From assembly GCA_009599575.1 (NCBI GenBank), contig VWND01000003.1, forward strand, positions 1,440,001-1,504,000: a stretch of DNA of 64,000 bases. Reading direction: 5' to 3'. Below are positions 47,228 through 57,711 of the stretch, one piece after another; the stretch's first letter is position 1; each line of letters starts with the position of its first letter. This DNA is from Blumeriella jaapii. Taxonomy: Eukaryota > Ascomycota > Leotiomycetes > Helotiales > Drepanopezizaceae. A model generated the notes under the pieces. That model was not told where the DNA came from and searched no databases. It saw only the letters and a list, made by a program, of their open reading frames with translations. The translations under genes and the position numbers were made by a program.

Positions 47228-48533
47228 ATGCGTGTAACTACTCGATCCCCGTTACTGCTTGCCAGTTGCAGAGCCTTGCTCCAGGAAAGCAAGCCTACGT
47301 CTCTTGCGAGGAAGTACGGCACTGTTTCGGCAGTTGCTCCTCAGCCCACGAACCGCTCGTCAACATTTGAGAATGCGCTGGCGGCGACAGCTCCTCGAAA
47401 TGACTGGACGAAGGAGGAAATCAAAGAGCTGTATGATACTCCGTTGATGAGCTTGGCTTTTGCAGCTGTAAGGGGCCTCCTTCTATCTCCCGAGTCTTGT
47501 CGGTCGCTAACAATCTGAAGGGTTCGGTCCATAGGAAATTCCACAACCCCGCAGCCATCCAGATGTGCACGCTCATGAACATCAAGACTGGCGGGTGTAC
47601 CGAAGACTGCTCCTATGTAAGTTCTATTGCTTCCAAAAAAGGGACACGAATGCTCAATCGACTCCTGTCTAGTGTGCGCAGTCGTCTCGATACTCCACTG
47701 GCCTCCAAGCCTCGAAAATGGTGAACGTCGACTCTGTTCTTGACGCCGCCCGAATCGCCAAAGACAACGGAAGCACTCGATTCTGCATGGGAGCCGCGTG
47801 GAGAGATATGCGAGGACGCAAGAACGGTCTCAAGAACATCAAAGCCATGGTCACCGGGGTCCGAGAAATGGGCATGGAGGTGTGCGTCACACTGGGAATG
47901 ATCGATCTCGCACAAGCCAAGGAGTTGAAAGAAGCCGGTCTCACGGCCTACAACCACAACGTCGACACGTCGCGAGACTTCTACCCTTCGGTCATCTCGA
48001 CCCGGACCTACGATGAGCGACTCCAAACCATTCAGAATGTGCGCGATGCGGGGCTCAACGTCTGCACGGGCGGGATCCTGGGACTTGGCGAGAAGCCCAA
48101 GGACCACGTCGGCCTGATCCATACCGTTGCCACCCTTCCAACTCACCCCGAGAGCTTCCCCGTCAATACTCTTGTTCCGATCAAAGGCACGCCTCTGGGC
48201 GACAGAGAACCGTCTCCCTTCGATGCCACCCTGCGGACGATCGCGACGGCACGCATGGTCATGCCACGAACCATCATCCGTCTCGCTGCTGGACGCACCA
48301 CCCTCTCGGAGGAGCAGCAGGTCCTCTGTTTCATGGCGGGTGCGAATGCCGTGTTCACGGGGGAGAAGATGCTTACGACGGAATGTAATGGCTGGGACGA
48401 GGACCGGGTCATTTTCGACAAGTGGGGGCTCAGACCGATGGAGAGTTTCGAGGTTGAAGCATTGCGAGAGCTTGTGTCGTCATCGGCACCGCTGGAGAGC
48501 CAGGCAGAGAACGCCGTGACTGCCGCCGCGTGA
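47228..48533 (+). CDS. bioB: Biotin synthase
   Basis: Radical-SAM enzyme (yeast BIO2) that inserts sulfur into dethiobiotin, normally in mitochondria. Exons are 47228-47467, 47521-47616 and 47673-48533 (398 aa). The N-terminal 40 residues are basic and hydroxylated, a probable transit peptide. The SAM cluster motif CxxxCxxC is Cys106, Cys110 and Cys113, the last formed at the exon 2/3 junction ([10 protein letters not shown]). [25 protein letters not shown] and [10 protein letters not shown] are family blocks that line the barrel and the second cluster. Intron 1 uses an AAG acceptor behind a GCTAAC branch site. Convergent with bioF, 255 bp apart. Confidence 0.96.
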
Positions 48534-48788
48534 GGTTTAGAGTGATAGACTGTTTATATTATCGAGTTCGTCTGCCGTCTGTTGTTTTGATGCCGTCGCT
48601 TAGGCACGTTGACGTAAACACCGTAAGCGAAGCGCCACCGTTTTCCCTCGACCTGAAGTAGAGCCAAAGCGGGCAACTTCCCCATCCGCCCAGAGCACGA
48701 CAACCGTCACTGGCGAGCGTTCTGCGCACGGCGGCTATCTACGGCCATTCCCCATCCATTGATCTGCGCCGCCTCGAGGCCATCGTTC

Positions 48789-50166
48789 TCACAGCACAGC
48801 TTTGACAGCGGTCTCCACGGGCCGGCTTGCGTCCTCGCTTCCCTTCCTTTCCACCCAGCTTCTGATTCTCGCCACGAGGCGATTCGCTTCCTCGTATGTG
48901 TTGCCGGCGTGCAGACACACGCGGACCCTCTGCGTCCCTTCCGGCACGGTCGGGGGGACGATGGCCCGGACCACGAAGCCGGCGTCTTGACAGTACTTCG
49001 CGAGGCCCCGGGGGTCCGGCGTCAGCAGCGCAAAAATGGGCGATTGGGGGACCTCTTTGGGGATTTGGAGCCGCTCGTTGCGGCCTCCTTGCCAGGCGAC
49101 CAGGCTGGATAGTTGATGGTGAAAGTGCTCAATCAGACGGTTCAGGTAGGCAATGTGCTAGACCGTTGTCAGTGGCGATCGGGGATGGGGGTGCGGGAGG
49201 CCTCGGCGCGTACTGGCTCTGTGAGTCCTCGCATCATGAGCGAATAAACCACTTTGATGGCAGCTAGGCTGGGGAAGGACATCGAAGTGGTGTAGATCAG
49301 CGGCCGGGCGTAGTTGATCAGATATTCGCGGGTCCGCGGCGAGCAAAGAAGCGCAGCTGTCCACGTCAGAAAACGTTGTTCGGAACTCGGACATGCCGTT
49401 TGGAGAGATCACCTCCGTTACACGCCAGTCCTTTGCCAAAAGTATGCAGCCGCGCAAAGATTCTGTGTTCCAAGCCGAGACTGCACACGATTCCTCTCCC
49501 CTGCGAGCCGTACACACCGTTGGAATGCGCCTCGTCCACGACCACCAAGCCGTTCCCCCTCGGCAGCATCTCCTCTACCAGGCCAACGATGGCTTCCAGA
49601 GGAGCCAGGTCTCCATCCATCGAATACAGGCTCTCGACCGCCACGAACACGTTCCGCGTGCCGCTTCTCACCCTCTCGTCGCCCCGGGACTCTTCGATTT
49701 TCGCTCGCAGATCGCGCACGTCGTTATGGGGGAAGGCCTGGCGGGTGCCCGCGCGCGAGGATTTCATGCCCTCGTGGACACTGGCGTGGATGAACTCGTC
49801 GTAGAGCAGCACGTCCCCCGGCTGCGGGACACAGGCGAAGAAGCCGGAATTGGCATCGAATCCCGAGTTGAACAGCAACGCCGCCTCCGCGCCGTGGAAC
49901 CGGGCTATCTCGGCCTCGATCGTCTCCGCGTAGGAGGAGTTGCCGTCCAGGAGCCGCGAGCCCCCGCTGCCGAGGTGGAAAGCCTCGGAGCGGGTGAGCT
50001 CCTCGAGGTAGGCGGCTTTGAAAACCGGAGAGCGCGAGAGCGAGAGGAAGTCGTTGGAGGAGAAGTCTATGGATTGGGCCCGGGAGATCGTGAGTGCGCG
50101 GAGAGCCGACCTGGATTCGCGTTTACGCAGTAGGAGGGACATGGAGTCCTCGATGGGCCGGCGCAT
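48789..50166 (-). CDS. bioF: 8-amino-7-oxononanoate (KAPA) synthase
   Basis: PLP enzyme of the alpha-oxoamine synthase family that condenses a pimeloyl thioester with alanine, the first committed step of biotin ring synthesis. Exons are 50166-49413, 49356-49214 and 49157-48789 (421 aa). Family signatures are FSSNDFLSLS, GSGGSRLLDGN, VVVDEAHSNGVYG and the PLP Lys245 in HTFGKGLACNG. The C-terminus ends AVKAVL, not a canonical peroxisomal PTS1 signal, although fungal BioF proteins have been reported in peroxisomes. With bioB and bioDA it completes the enzyme set from pimeloyl thioester to biotin within 6.2 kb. Confidence 0.93.
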
Positions 50167-51957
50167 TTTGGAGCTGGATGGTCACTTTCTACTGCAATCG
50201 GCGCTTTTCCAACCAGATACCGGTCGATGGTCGCAACCATGGACTTGTACGACAGAGGAGCGAAAAAACCCATCTTCACCGACAAGGATCGTCTGGAGCT
50301 TTCCGACGCCGCTTGGTATAAAGTCTGTTTTGGCGTTGGCGGGCTTGGTCGATCGCAGGAAGATCGACACGCGTGACAGCAGCAGAAGACGGCTCCCAGA
50401 AGGTTGGATCGCCGTACGAGTGGAGTGAGTGGTCAAAGTCGAAGGAACTCTGGCTTCCCATTTTCCTCGCGCTTGACGGGGTTTTGGTTGTTGTTTACTT
50501 ATCAGAGTACGATTCGTGATGTACAGATGATTCAGGGGCTCGCTTAGACAAGAATTAAGATCCGAGTTCCTGTGTTGATGATGTTATGCTTGCTGCGCCC
50601 GTGTTTGCTTAACAGACAGCTATTACAGTACTGTACATGCAGTCAGTACGTAAGAGTCTGCCTGGATTTGGAGCTTTCATCTGACACGAGCACTGCGAGA
50701 TGACTTACAATCATACTCATTTACACAAGACATAAGCACAAATGAGCAACCTGTTCTGCAACATCCAACTCTATTGCGTTATCGTTCTGAGAAACATAAC
50801 GCAGACTAGACTTACAGAGGTGTTCGAAAAGATCTAGGATTCAAACTGTATTGATGCGGCGGAAAATCCGTGCATAGATCGTAGAAAGTAAACGTACCTA
50901 CTGTACAATACTTCTCACTCACAAAAAACAAGATAGAATAGAAATTTCAAAATATGGGCCTTTGATCCAAAGCTTCCAAAGGAACCCGGTTTGAACAAGT
51001 AGAGGCTTTTGTTCACGAAGCCCGTAGCAATATTAATCATGACGTCATCTGAAGGTCTGTTTTGATACAAAAGACTTCCAGCAAACCGACGCTGGGACTA
51101 GCTCAGAACACCGGAGCGCACGAAGGAGCATCTACTCCTGACGAAGACGGCGATCTATTGGAAGCCAGTCCACCTGCACTCGGGTCAACTGCAAAACTCC
51201 ATTGAATTTCCCGGATTTCCTGAATCTGTCTGTCGGAGTTGAATAAGATGGGAATCATGATCTCTGCGCCGCTTCATTTCGGTACCAAGGGGTGTGATGG
51301 TTCGGGTTTCGCTTGTCTGTAACGCTCACGAAAGGGCAAGGCCGCGTCGAAGGGGGGGAGGGATCTCGGCGAGAGCCCAAGCCAGATCTTGCGGTGTTCA
51401 AGGCGGCTCTCCAAACAGGCGGGAATAGAGAGATGAGATCCCGTCGCGGCGACCATCCTGGGTGCGAGTGTCGGGGATATCGAGCATGTCGTTGTGGATG
51501 GCAAGTTGAAGGGGAAGTTGGTTGGTGACGGGGGGGAGCGAAGCAGAGACAGCGCGGGAGTTTAGGATGTGGGGAGGCGGCAACGGGTACTACACTACTG
51601 TAAGTTCTCGAGTGATCAACAAATCTATCGAATCAAAATTGTACAAAACATCGACCTAATTACAGTAAATGACCGGCACGCTTTTCCCATCACTGCGACT
51701 GAACATACACCGGTTTTGGCGTTGGAAGAGTTGGGTAACGAAACCAAAGCAATTTACGCCACCAAAAAGAGTGTAGGTGCCGATCCAAAGGGGATGGTCG
51801 TTCTTCGCCGTAAGGAACATTGCTTCTATAAGCATTTACTGTACTGTACTTACAGTACAGTAAGTACAGTACTGTGTACATCTGCTGCCCTACCAAAAAA
51901 CCTCACATTTTAATCAAGACCAAACAAAAAAAGAAAAAAATTACCAAAATAATAACT
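50167..51957. other. Intergenic region, no gene seen
   Basis: There are 1.8 kb upstream of bioF. A pentamer tract lies at 50625-50645 and another at 51838-51875. A purine-rich stretch near 51340-51370 carries small overlapping ORFs without domains. The end (51926-51960) is A-rich and supplies the T-run terminator for the tRNA gene on the minus strand. Confidence 0.55.
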
Positions 51958-52061
51958 CGACACCTGTGTGATTCGAACACACGCTCCCGAGGGAAATGGC
52001 TGTGCTGCTTCTTCCTGGGAAAGATAGCAGGCCATCGCGTTAACCACTCCGCCAAACTGGG
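51958..52061 (-). tRNA. tRNA-Ser(GCT) with intron; acceptor stem poorly paired
   Basis: Read on the minus strand, the A box is TGGCGGAGTGG and the B box GTTCGAATC. The D stem is GCG/CGC, the anticodon stem ATGGC/GCCAT, the loop CTGCTA plus A around a 23-nt intron that contains AGCAG complementary to the anticodon arm, the long variable arm TCCC/GGGA, and the T arm GTGTG/CACAC. The anticodon is GCT (serine AGC/AGT codons). A T7 Pol III terminator follows. The 3' acceptor strand AGGTGTC is standard for tRNA-Ser, but the 5' strand CCCAGTT pairs at only about four of seven positions. The 5' end may be mutated (pseudogene) or mis-sequenced. Confidence 0.8.
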
Positions 52062-53247
52062 CACGCTGTTAGTGACAACTTCGAGTAGAGGAAGCAAGTG
52101 CGTGCGACTTACGTGCCCCGATGATGGTTCGGATGGTGATTCGCCGCGCGTACGTCGTTACCAGACTGCCATACCGGTGGAAGCTTCGGGGGAGGGGGAG
52201 GGGGGAGGGGCAACCGAGACCCGCCATACCCGGACTTCCGTGCTTGATGTACAGTGCAGTATTGGACTGTATGTACTACAGTATAGAGGTACGTACAGCA
52301 AACAGCACGACGTACCGTATGTCAGTATATACATGCACAGTTTATACATGTACAGTATATACATGTAGAGTATAAACATGTACAGTAGATACAGTAGATA
52401 CAGTAGATACAGTAGATACAGTAGATACAGTAGATACAGTAGATACAGTAGATACAGTAGATACAGTAGATACAGTAGATACATACAATGCACACAATAC
52501 ACACAACACGTACAGTACATACACACAACACACACAGTACATAGAGTGTATACAGTACATACAGTAGATGTACTGTATGGTATGTACATCCCTTCATGTG
52601 GCATCTCAAGGCTCGGCTGTCAGCTACCAACTCACATACTGTATTACAATACTGTCCAGCACAATCAAAGCATGTACATAGGGGAGTCGAGGACTCTCAT
52701 GCCCTGCGGTGACAACCACAGCCCAGCGGTGCCTCGCAGCACATGTCGGGCCTTCGCAAATCTCTGGTACGCGTGCAGCTGGAGATATTCTATTCGAGGG
52801 TCGAGGCCTCGCGTGTTTCGTAGGTTTGTTGACATGATCGACACCCCTCGTCCGCCGGCCACGGGGGGGATCGTGGTGATGGACATCACCTTCTCGACTC
52901 GTGGCCTGCGAACCGACACCGCGACGGCTCTCCGGTCTCAGCAGGCCTCGCTCGGGGAGTGCAGCAGATCATGCTCCTCTTCTGCCGCACAGTACAGTTC
53001 TGTACCTAAGTACATACAGTACATAGATGCGCGCGGTGGTCCGACCTCTGCTCCGCTTCCTGATGCCGAGTCGCGCAGGAAGCGAAGAGTGACCAGGCCC
53101 GCGACGTGCGGCCCGTGATGCGAGCATCGCTCACTCGTCAACACCACGCGCGTCGATGTCTCGACCGTGACCCGTCGCCCTCCCACGCCCTCCCACGCCC
53201 GGACAGAGGCAATAAGAAGACCGCCGTGCGCCCAAACCGCCCGCACG
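52062..53247. other. Intergenic region with pentamer tracts
   Basis: No gene is seen between the tRNA and NUC1 other than the 9-bp minisatellite listed separately. ACAGT/ACTGT tracts occur at 52250-52300, 52500-52580 and 52985-53025. The N-terminal extension of the NUC1 frame to 53167 lies here and was not accepted. Confidence 0.55.
52381..52479. repeat. 9-bp minisatellite TACAGTAGA x 11
   Basis: Eleven perfect copies of TACAGTAGA, flanked by related TACATG and TACAGTACA words. It translates as SRY or TVS/YCI repeats in all frames, which explains the repetitive ORFs here. The unit is an expanded relative of the ACAGT pentamer found throughout the window. Confidence 0.95.
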
Positions 53248-54327
53248 ATGTCCAAGACGACGCTCGCCATCATCGCTGCCGTCAGCGCCGCCACCGGAGC
53301 CGGCGTCACCGCCGCCATGTACGCAACGCGCTCCGAGAAGAAGCTGCCAGACGCCATCGCCCGCGCGCCCGCGCCCTCGCCGACGTCGAACACGAACCGC
53401 CCATCCGCGCCGCGGCCGGTGCCGGTGCCGGGGCCCGGCCACAGCCCGGCGCCGGCCAGCTCGGCCATCGCGCCCGTCGACCCCGCAGGCCTCTTCCAGT
53501 ACGGCTTTCCCGGCCCCGTCGCGGACCTCGCGACGCGCAACGCGCTCGTCTCGTCCTTCGACCGGCGCCTGCGGAACCCCTCGTGGGTGGCGGAGCACAT
53601 CACGGCCGCCTCGCTGGCGGCCACGGGCGGCGACCGGAAGCACGCGGCCTTCCTCGAGGACCCGGCGGTGCCCGAGCCGTTCCGCGGCAAGCTCAAGGAC
53701 TACGCGCGCTCCGGCTACGACCGCGGCCACCAGGTCCCCGCCGCCGACGCGAAGTGGAGCCAGGAGGCCATGAACGACACCTTCTACCTGAGCAACATGT
53801 GCCCGCAGGTCGGCGAGGGCTTCAACCGCGACTACTGGGCCCACCTCGAGGACTTCTGCCGCCGCCTGACGACCCAGTACCCGAGCGTGCGCATCGTGAC
53901 GGGCCCGCTGTACCTGCCGAAGCGCGACGCCGTCGACGGCAAGTGGCGCGTCTCGTACGAGGTCATCGGCAACCCGCCCAACATCGCCGTGCCCACCCAC
54001 TTCTACAAGGTCATCTTCGCCGAGGACGGGACGGCCACGGGGCCCGTCGCCGTCGGCGCCTTCGTGCTGCCCAACGCCCGGATCCCGAACGCGAAGCCCA
54101 TCACCGACTTCGAGGTGCCCGTCGAGGTCGTCGAGCGCGCGAGCGGCCTGCAGTTTGCCGCCTTGCTGCCCGCCGCGCGGAGGAAGAGGCTGTGCGCCGA
54201 TACCCTGTGCGCCTTGGTCATCAAGGAGTATGCCGAGAGACAGAAGGCCTTCGAGAAGGGTCCGCCGCCGGAAAGGAGGACGAGCCCGCGGAACCTGACG
54301 CCGCCCGGCACGACGTCGCAGTTGTGA
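53248..54327 (+). CDS. NUC1: Mitochondrial DNA/RNA non-specific endonuclease (NUC1, EndoG family)
   Basis: Metal-dependent nuclease of the mitochondrial intermembrane space, involved in mtDNA turnover and programmed cell death. Single exon, 359 aa. Residues 5-25 form a hydrophobic membrane/targeting segment, followed by a Pro/Ala-rich linker to about 75. The beta-beta-alpha metal motif is DRGH at 158-161 (His161 general base) with the helper segment NDTFYLSNMCPQ; HFYKVIF and KPITDFEVPVEVVE are further family blocks. ATG 53248 was chosen because it precedes the hydrophobic segment; the frame is open further upstream. Very GC-rich codon use. Confidence 0.95.
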   Translation: MSKTTLAIIAAVSAATGAGVTAAMYATRSEKKLPDAIARAPAPSPTSNTNRPSAPRPVPVPGPGHSPAPASSAIAPVDPAGLFQYGFPGPVADLATRNALVSSFDRRLRNPSWVAEHITAASLAATGGDRKHAAFLEDPAVPEPFRGKLKDYARSGYDRGHQVPAADAKWSQEAMNDTFYLSNMCPQVGEGFNRDYWAHLEDFCRRLTTQYPSVRIVTGPLYLPKRDAVDGKWRVSYEVIGNPPNIAVPTHFYKVIFAEDGTATGPVAVGAFVLPNARIPNAKPITDFEVPVEVVERASGLQFAALLPAARRKRLCADTLCALVIKEYAERQKAFEKGPPPERRTSPRNLTPPGTTSQL

Positions 54328-54723
54328 GTCTCGGCAGCGCACGCGGGGGATGGCCACGAGATCGGCGCGTCGACCGGCAGCAGAGACGTGGGCCGAGCGA
54401 CGGCAGAGGGGCATGTTTTGGCACGGCATCAGACCCGGCGTTTGCGTTCACGCCGCGGAATCCGTTCACGGTTCTCGCGGTTGGCACTTCATCACATAGC
54501 ATAGTAGTAATGGACATAACAAACACTCAAACACTCAAACACGTTGTCTCGACCGTTCTCAAACAAGGCGGCGAGCTCATGACGGATTTCGCAGCATCGC
54601 CCACCCGACTCACTACGCACATCGCTCCTCGTCGCGAACGCCGACTGCCGCCGCTGTGTTGCTCTTGTTGTACAATGTCTCCCATACTTGCCCAAAGCCA
54701 GGGACCTTTGAGAAAGAAAACGT
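54328..54723. other. Convergent 3' region of NUC1 and PFS2
   Basis: 396 bp between the two stop codons. No feature is recognised. Confidence 0.5.
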
Positions 54724-57055
54724 CTATCTAGCGCGAGTAAACTTGCCCTTCCTCTGCTCCATCTGTAAACTCTCTGCCTGACTCGGAAGCGGCCCTCTTC
54801 TCCTAACCGACGACGTACCACCACCTTGCGCTGGCGCTTGCTCACTGCCCGGCCGGCCACCACCATCCTCGGGATACGCACCACCCATCCCCGGAATCTG
54901 GAAACCCGCTTGCGGCGGCGGCTGCTGCTGCGGCGGGTGTGGTAGGTAAGACGCCTGCTGTGCCATCGCCGGGGGCACAAACCCACGAAAGGGGAAATCC
55001 GGGAGGAGGCGGCATGCCGGGGATCATCATCCCCGGCGGCGGCGGCGGAGGTGGTAACTGTCCGTGCATGGGGGGTGGGAGACCGGCTTTTTGCATGATT
55101 TCCGCCAAGGCGGCGAGGTCAGGGGGATTCTGCATGTCGAGGCCGGGTGGAGGTGGTGGCACTCCCCCCCCTCCGAAGGCCATCTGCGGCGGTGGCTGGA
55201 ACGGCGGCGGCGCGTGGCCCATGCCCGGGATGATGGGGTTGAGGCCGGGCAGAGGTAGGCCTGGTATCCCGGGCATCTTAGATGGCATTTTCTGGTCGAC
55301 GAGGCCGTCTGTTTCGTCATACATCTCCTGCTCCTCCTCTTCCTGTCGCTGGCGACGACCGCCACGACGGTCCCAGGTTCCCTGGGCTTCGGCGGCTGAC
55401 TCTCCAATGTGGTGTCGGTCGTTCGGGATGTCGGTATCTCCAGGACGAGCGCGTGTCCAGAACTTGGTGGTGCGGTCGTTGGAGCCGGTTGCGAGCAGGT
55501 GGCCGACGGGGTGCCAGTCCATGGACCAGATGGGGTATTCATGGGCATGGTTTATCTTGTGCGCCGGGAAGATGGTTTGCGCTGCAGCTGTTGAGGGATT
55601 GGCTGAATCCCAAGGGGCGAGCGTGGGCACGGTTTCAGCGTGTTGGGCTCGTCGAGAAGGTAGTGAAAGATGGCACCATCGCCGCCGCCCGTGGAGAGCA
55701 TGTTCGAGTGGATAGGGTGCCAGGTTAAAGTGGATATTTCCTTCTCGTGGCCTTTGAGAAGGAGAATGTCGCGCATCATGCGCAGGTCAAAGATGCGGGC
55801 TATCTGGTCGCGGGCAGAGGAGGCGAAGCAGTTGCCACGCACGCGCTCAAAGACGGTTCTGGTGATGGTGTTTTTGTGGCCGTGGAGAGTGGTCAGACAG
55901 CGGCTGGTGCGGGGATCCCAGAGTTTCACGAGATGGTCTTTGGACCCTGACACTAGGAGGCCTTTGGTAGGGTGCCAGTCTACGCTCTTGACGTCCCAGC
56001 CGTGACCACCGTTGCTATTGCCCGCGAGAATCGATTCCTCGGTTCCCAGGGCAAAGTCAAAAAGTTTCAGACTAGAATCATCGGCAGCAGTCACGAACTT
56101 CGAGTCGTTGGGACTGAAAGCCAGATCTCGGATCGCATCCGCATGCCCTTGGATCACCTTGACGTTGTTGAAATTCGGTTGCCAGTACTTGATCACCCCG
56201 TCGTGATCGGCTGATATCAGCCAGTCGTTGTTGTGAGAATAACACAACGCTCGGATCGCCACGTCATGTGCTTGCATGATGGTCTCGAAGTTGAAACCCG
56301 TTCCATTCCACAGCGTGAATTCACCACTGCTGGATCCGGTGAGTAGTCTTCGGCCTTCGGGCGTCCAGCGGACGACGTTGACCGGGTGTTTGTTTTTGTT
56401 CAGCGATGTATGGAGATGGCGGGCGGGTAGAGTGTCAGCTGGCTCGTTTACTCGTGCCAGCGGGGGTATCATCTAGGATGGTCAGTAGAGAAAAATTGGT
56501 GGGATGACTGAGAGGCAGCCTACATCGACAATATAACTCGCACTCGGTCTCTCCATCTCTCCCTGGTATGCTCCCTTGAACCTTGGCTGCCGGTTCCGCA
56601 TCCAATGCACCATTGTTGAGCCATAGTCTGTTATAGGTCCTGTAGAGCGTAATCAGCATTGTTTTCATGATGTGGATCTGGCAACGGCCTAGAACGAAGC
56701 TCGTACATCTGCCAACATCACGTGGAAGACGAAGACAGCGTTCGGTGGAGGTGAAATGCAGATGAGCATGAAGAAGAAGAAGCTTGGGAGAGCCATTTGA
56801 AGCGAGATCGGCTCTCCATATCAGAGACAGCTTTCGATCTCCTTGGCATCACAAGTCCTGTCCTGACCTGAGCCTTTTGCACCCGAACCAGATTCTCCAT
56901 GTCAAGTGCAACGACTTACGTCTGCCTCTTCCACGAATAAAGACTCCCTCGTAGCCTCCTCCTCCTCCTCCTCCTCCTCCTCCTCCTCCCCCTCCTCCTC
57001 CCCCGCCGCCCCCTTGGCCTCCATAGTCGCGCTCGCCGCGCTGTTCGTACGCCAT
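54724..57055 (-). CDS. PFS2: Polyadenylation factor PFS2, WD40 protein (two compensating indels)
   Basis: Subunit of the cleavage and polyadenylation factor that bridges 3'-end processing proteins. Exons are 57055-56920, 56639-56524 and 56472-54724 (666 aa). Exon 1 encodes a long poly-Gly run then FIRGRGRR. Exon 2 carries [20 protein letters not shown]. Exon 3 holds seven WD repeats (from INVVRW-like [19 protein letters not shown] to [20 protein letters not shown]) and a Pro/Gly/Met-rich tail ending RKGKFTRAR. The middle of exon 3 is in another frame: near 55637-55641 one base is missing between DEPNT and [11 protein letters not shown], and at 54991-54994 a CCCC run has one C too many, which restores the original frame. 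Neither place has intron signals. Confidence 0.93.
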
Positions 57056-57711
57056 AGGATAGGTAGGTCCTCTGGTCACTGCCGTGTCATTCTCGATGTT
57101 TGCTCACAGTCAGATGAGGCTCTTGTTCGGGTGACCAGCGTGAGTCGAAGCAGCGCAAGACTCTGTCCTGAAGAAGTCACGCCGACGCGGGACGTGTCGT
57201 CGCGAAAGCCTTTCGCTTCGCGTCTGGTGTTGCGAGAGCGAGAGACCGAGCCTGCATCCCGTCACGTGCGTGTCACGTGCACGCTCCCGGAAAAAGGATT
57301 CGCCTAGCTCGAGATGTCTTGCAGTCGGATACTAATCTTTCTTGCGCTCCCCAACGGCTTGGATGCACTGATGCACCGATGCAGCCAATTCAACGGCCAG
57401 CGCCGTCTCGTCCAATTGCATCTGCGCAATCGCACAGCTTATCAATTGTCGATGACATCAAGTATCTCTCTTCTCTTACCCATTTCTTTCCTTCCACGCT
57501 GTTTTCCCTTTCGGTAATCCCATTTCGGAATTCCTCAAAACCTCCCATTACTCACGTCTAGTTTGTTCGTTTCCCCCATCGCTGATTGATATTCTTGCTA
57601 TCCCCTCCCAGCCTCATCCTTGCGCTCAGGACTCAGCTCCTGCAGCTTCTCTCGCCCATCCGGAGGACATCGTCTTGTCTGCTGCTACTGATTTCTAGTT
57701 CTCGTCATACA
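57056..57711. promoter_or_regulatory. Bidirectional promoter, PFS2 and DGAT1
   Basis: 656 bp between the divergent start codons. Two CACGTG-type words (TCACGTGCGTGTCACGTGCA, 57260-57279) are potential bHLH sites. No gene is seen. Confidence 0.45.

Noticed and set aside
48789..48840. SKL tripeptide in another frame near the bioF stop
   Set aside because: The SKL codons are followed by further codons rather than a stop, so a single indel does not create a terminal PTS1.
53106..54731. Long frames on both strands over NUC1 (541 and 432 codons)
   Set aside because: They are shadows of a very GC-rich coding exon; composition is Arg/Pro/Gly-rich and without domains, whereas the NUC1 frame has the DRGH motif.
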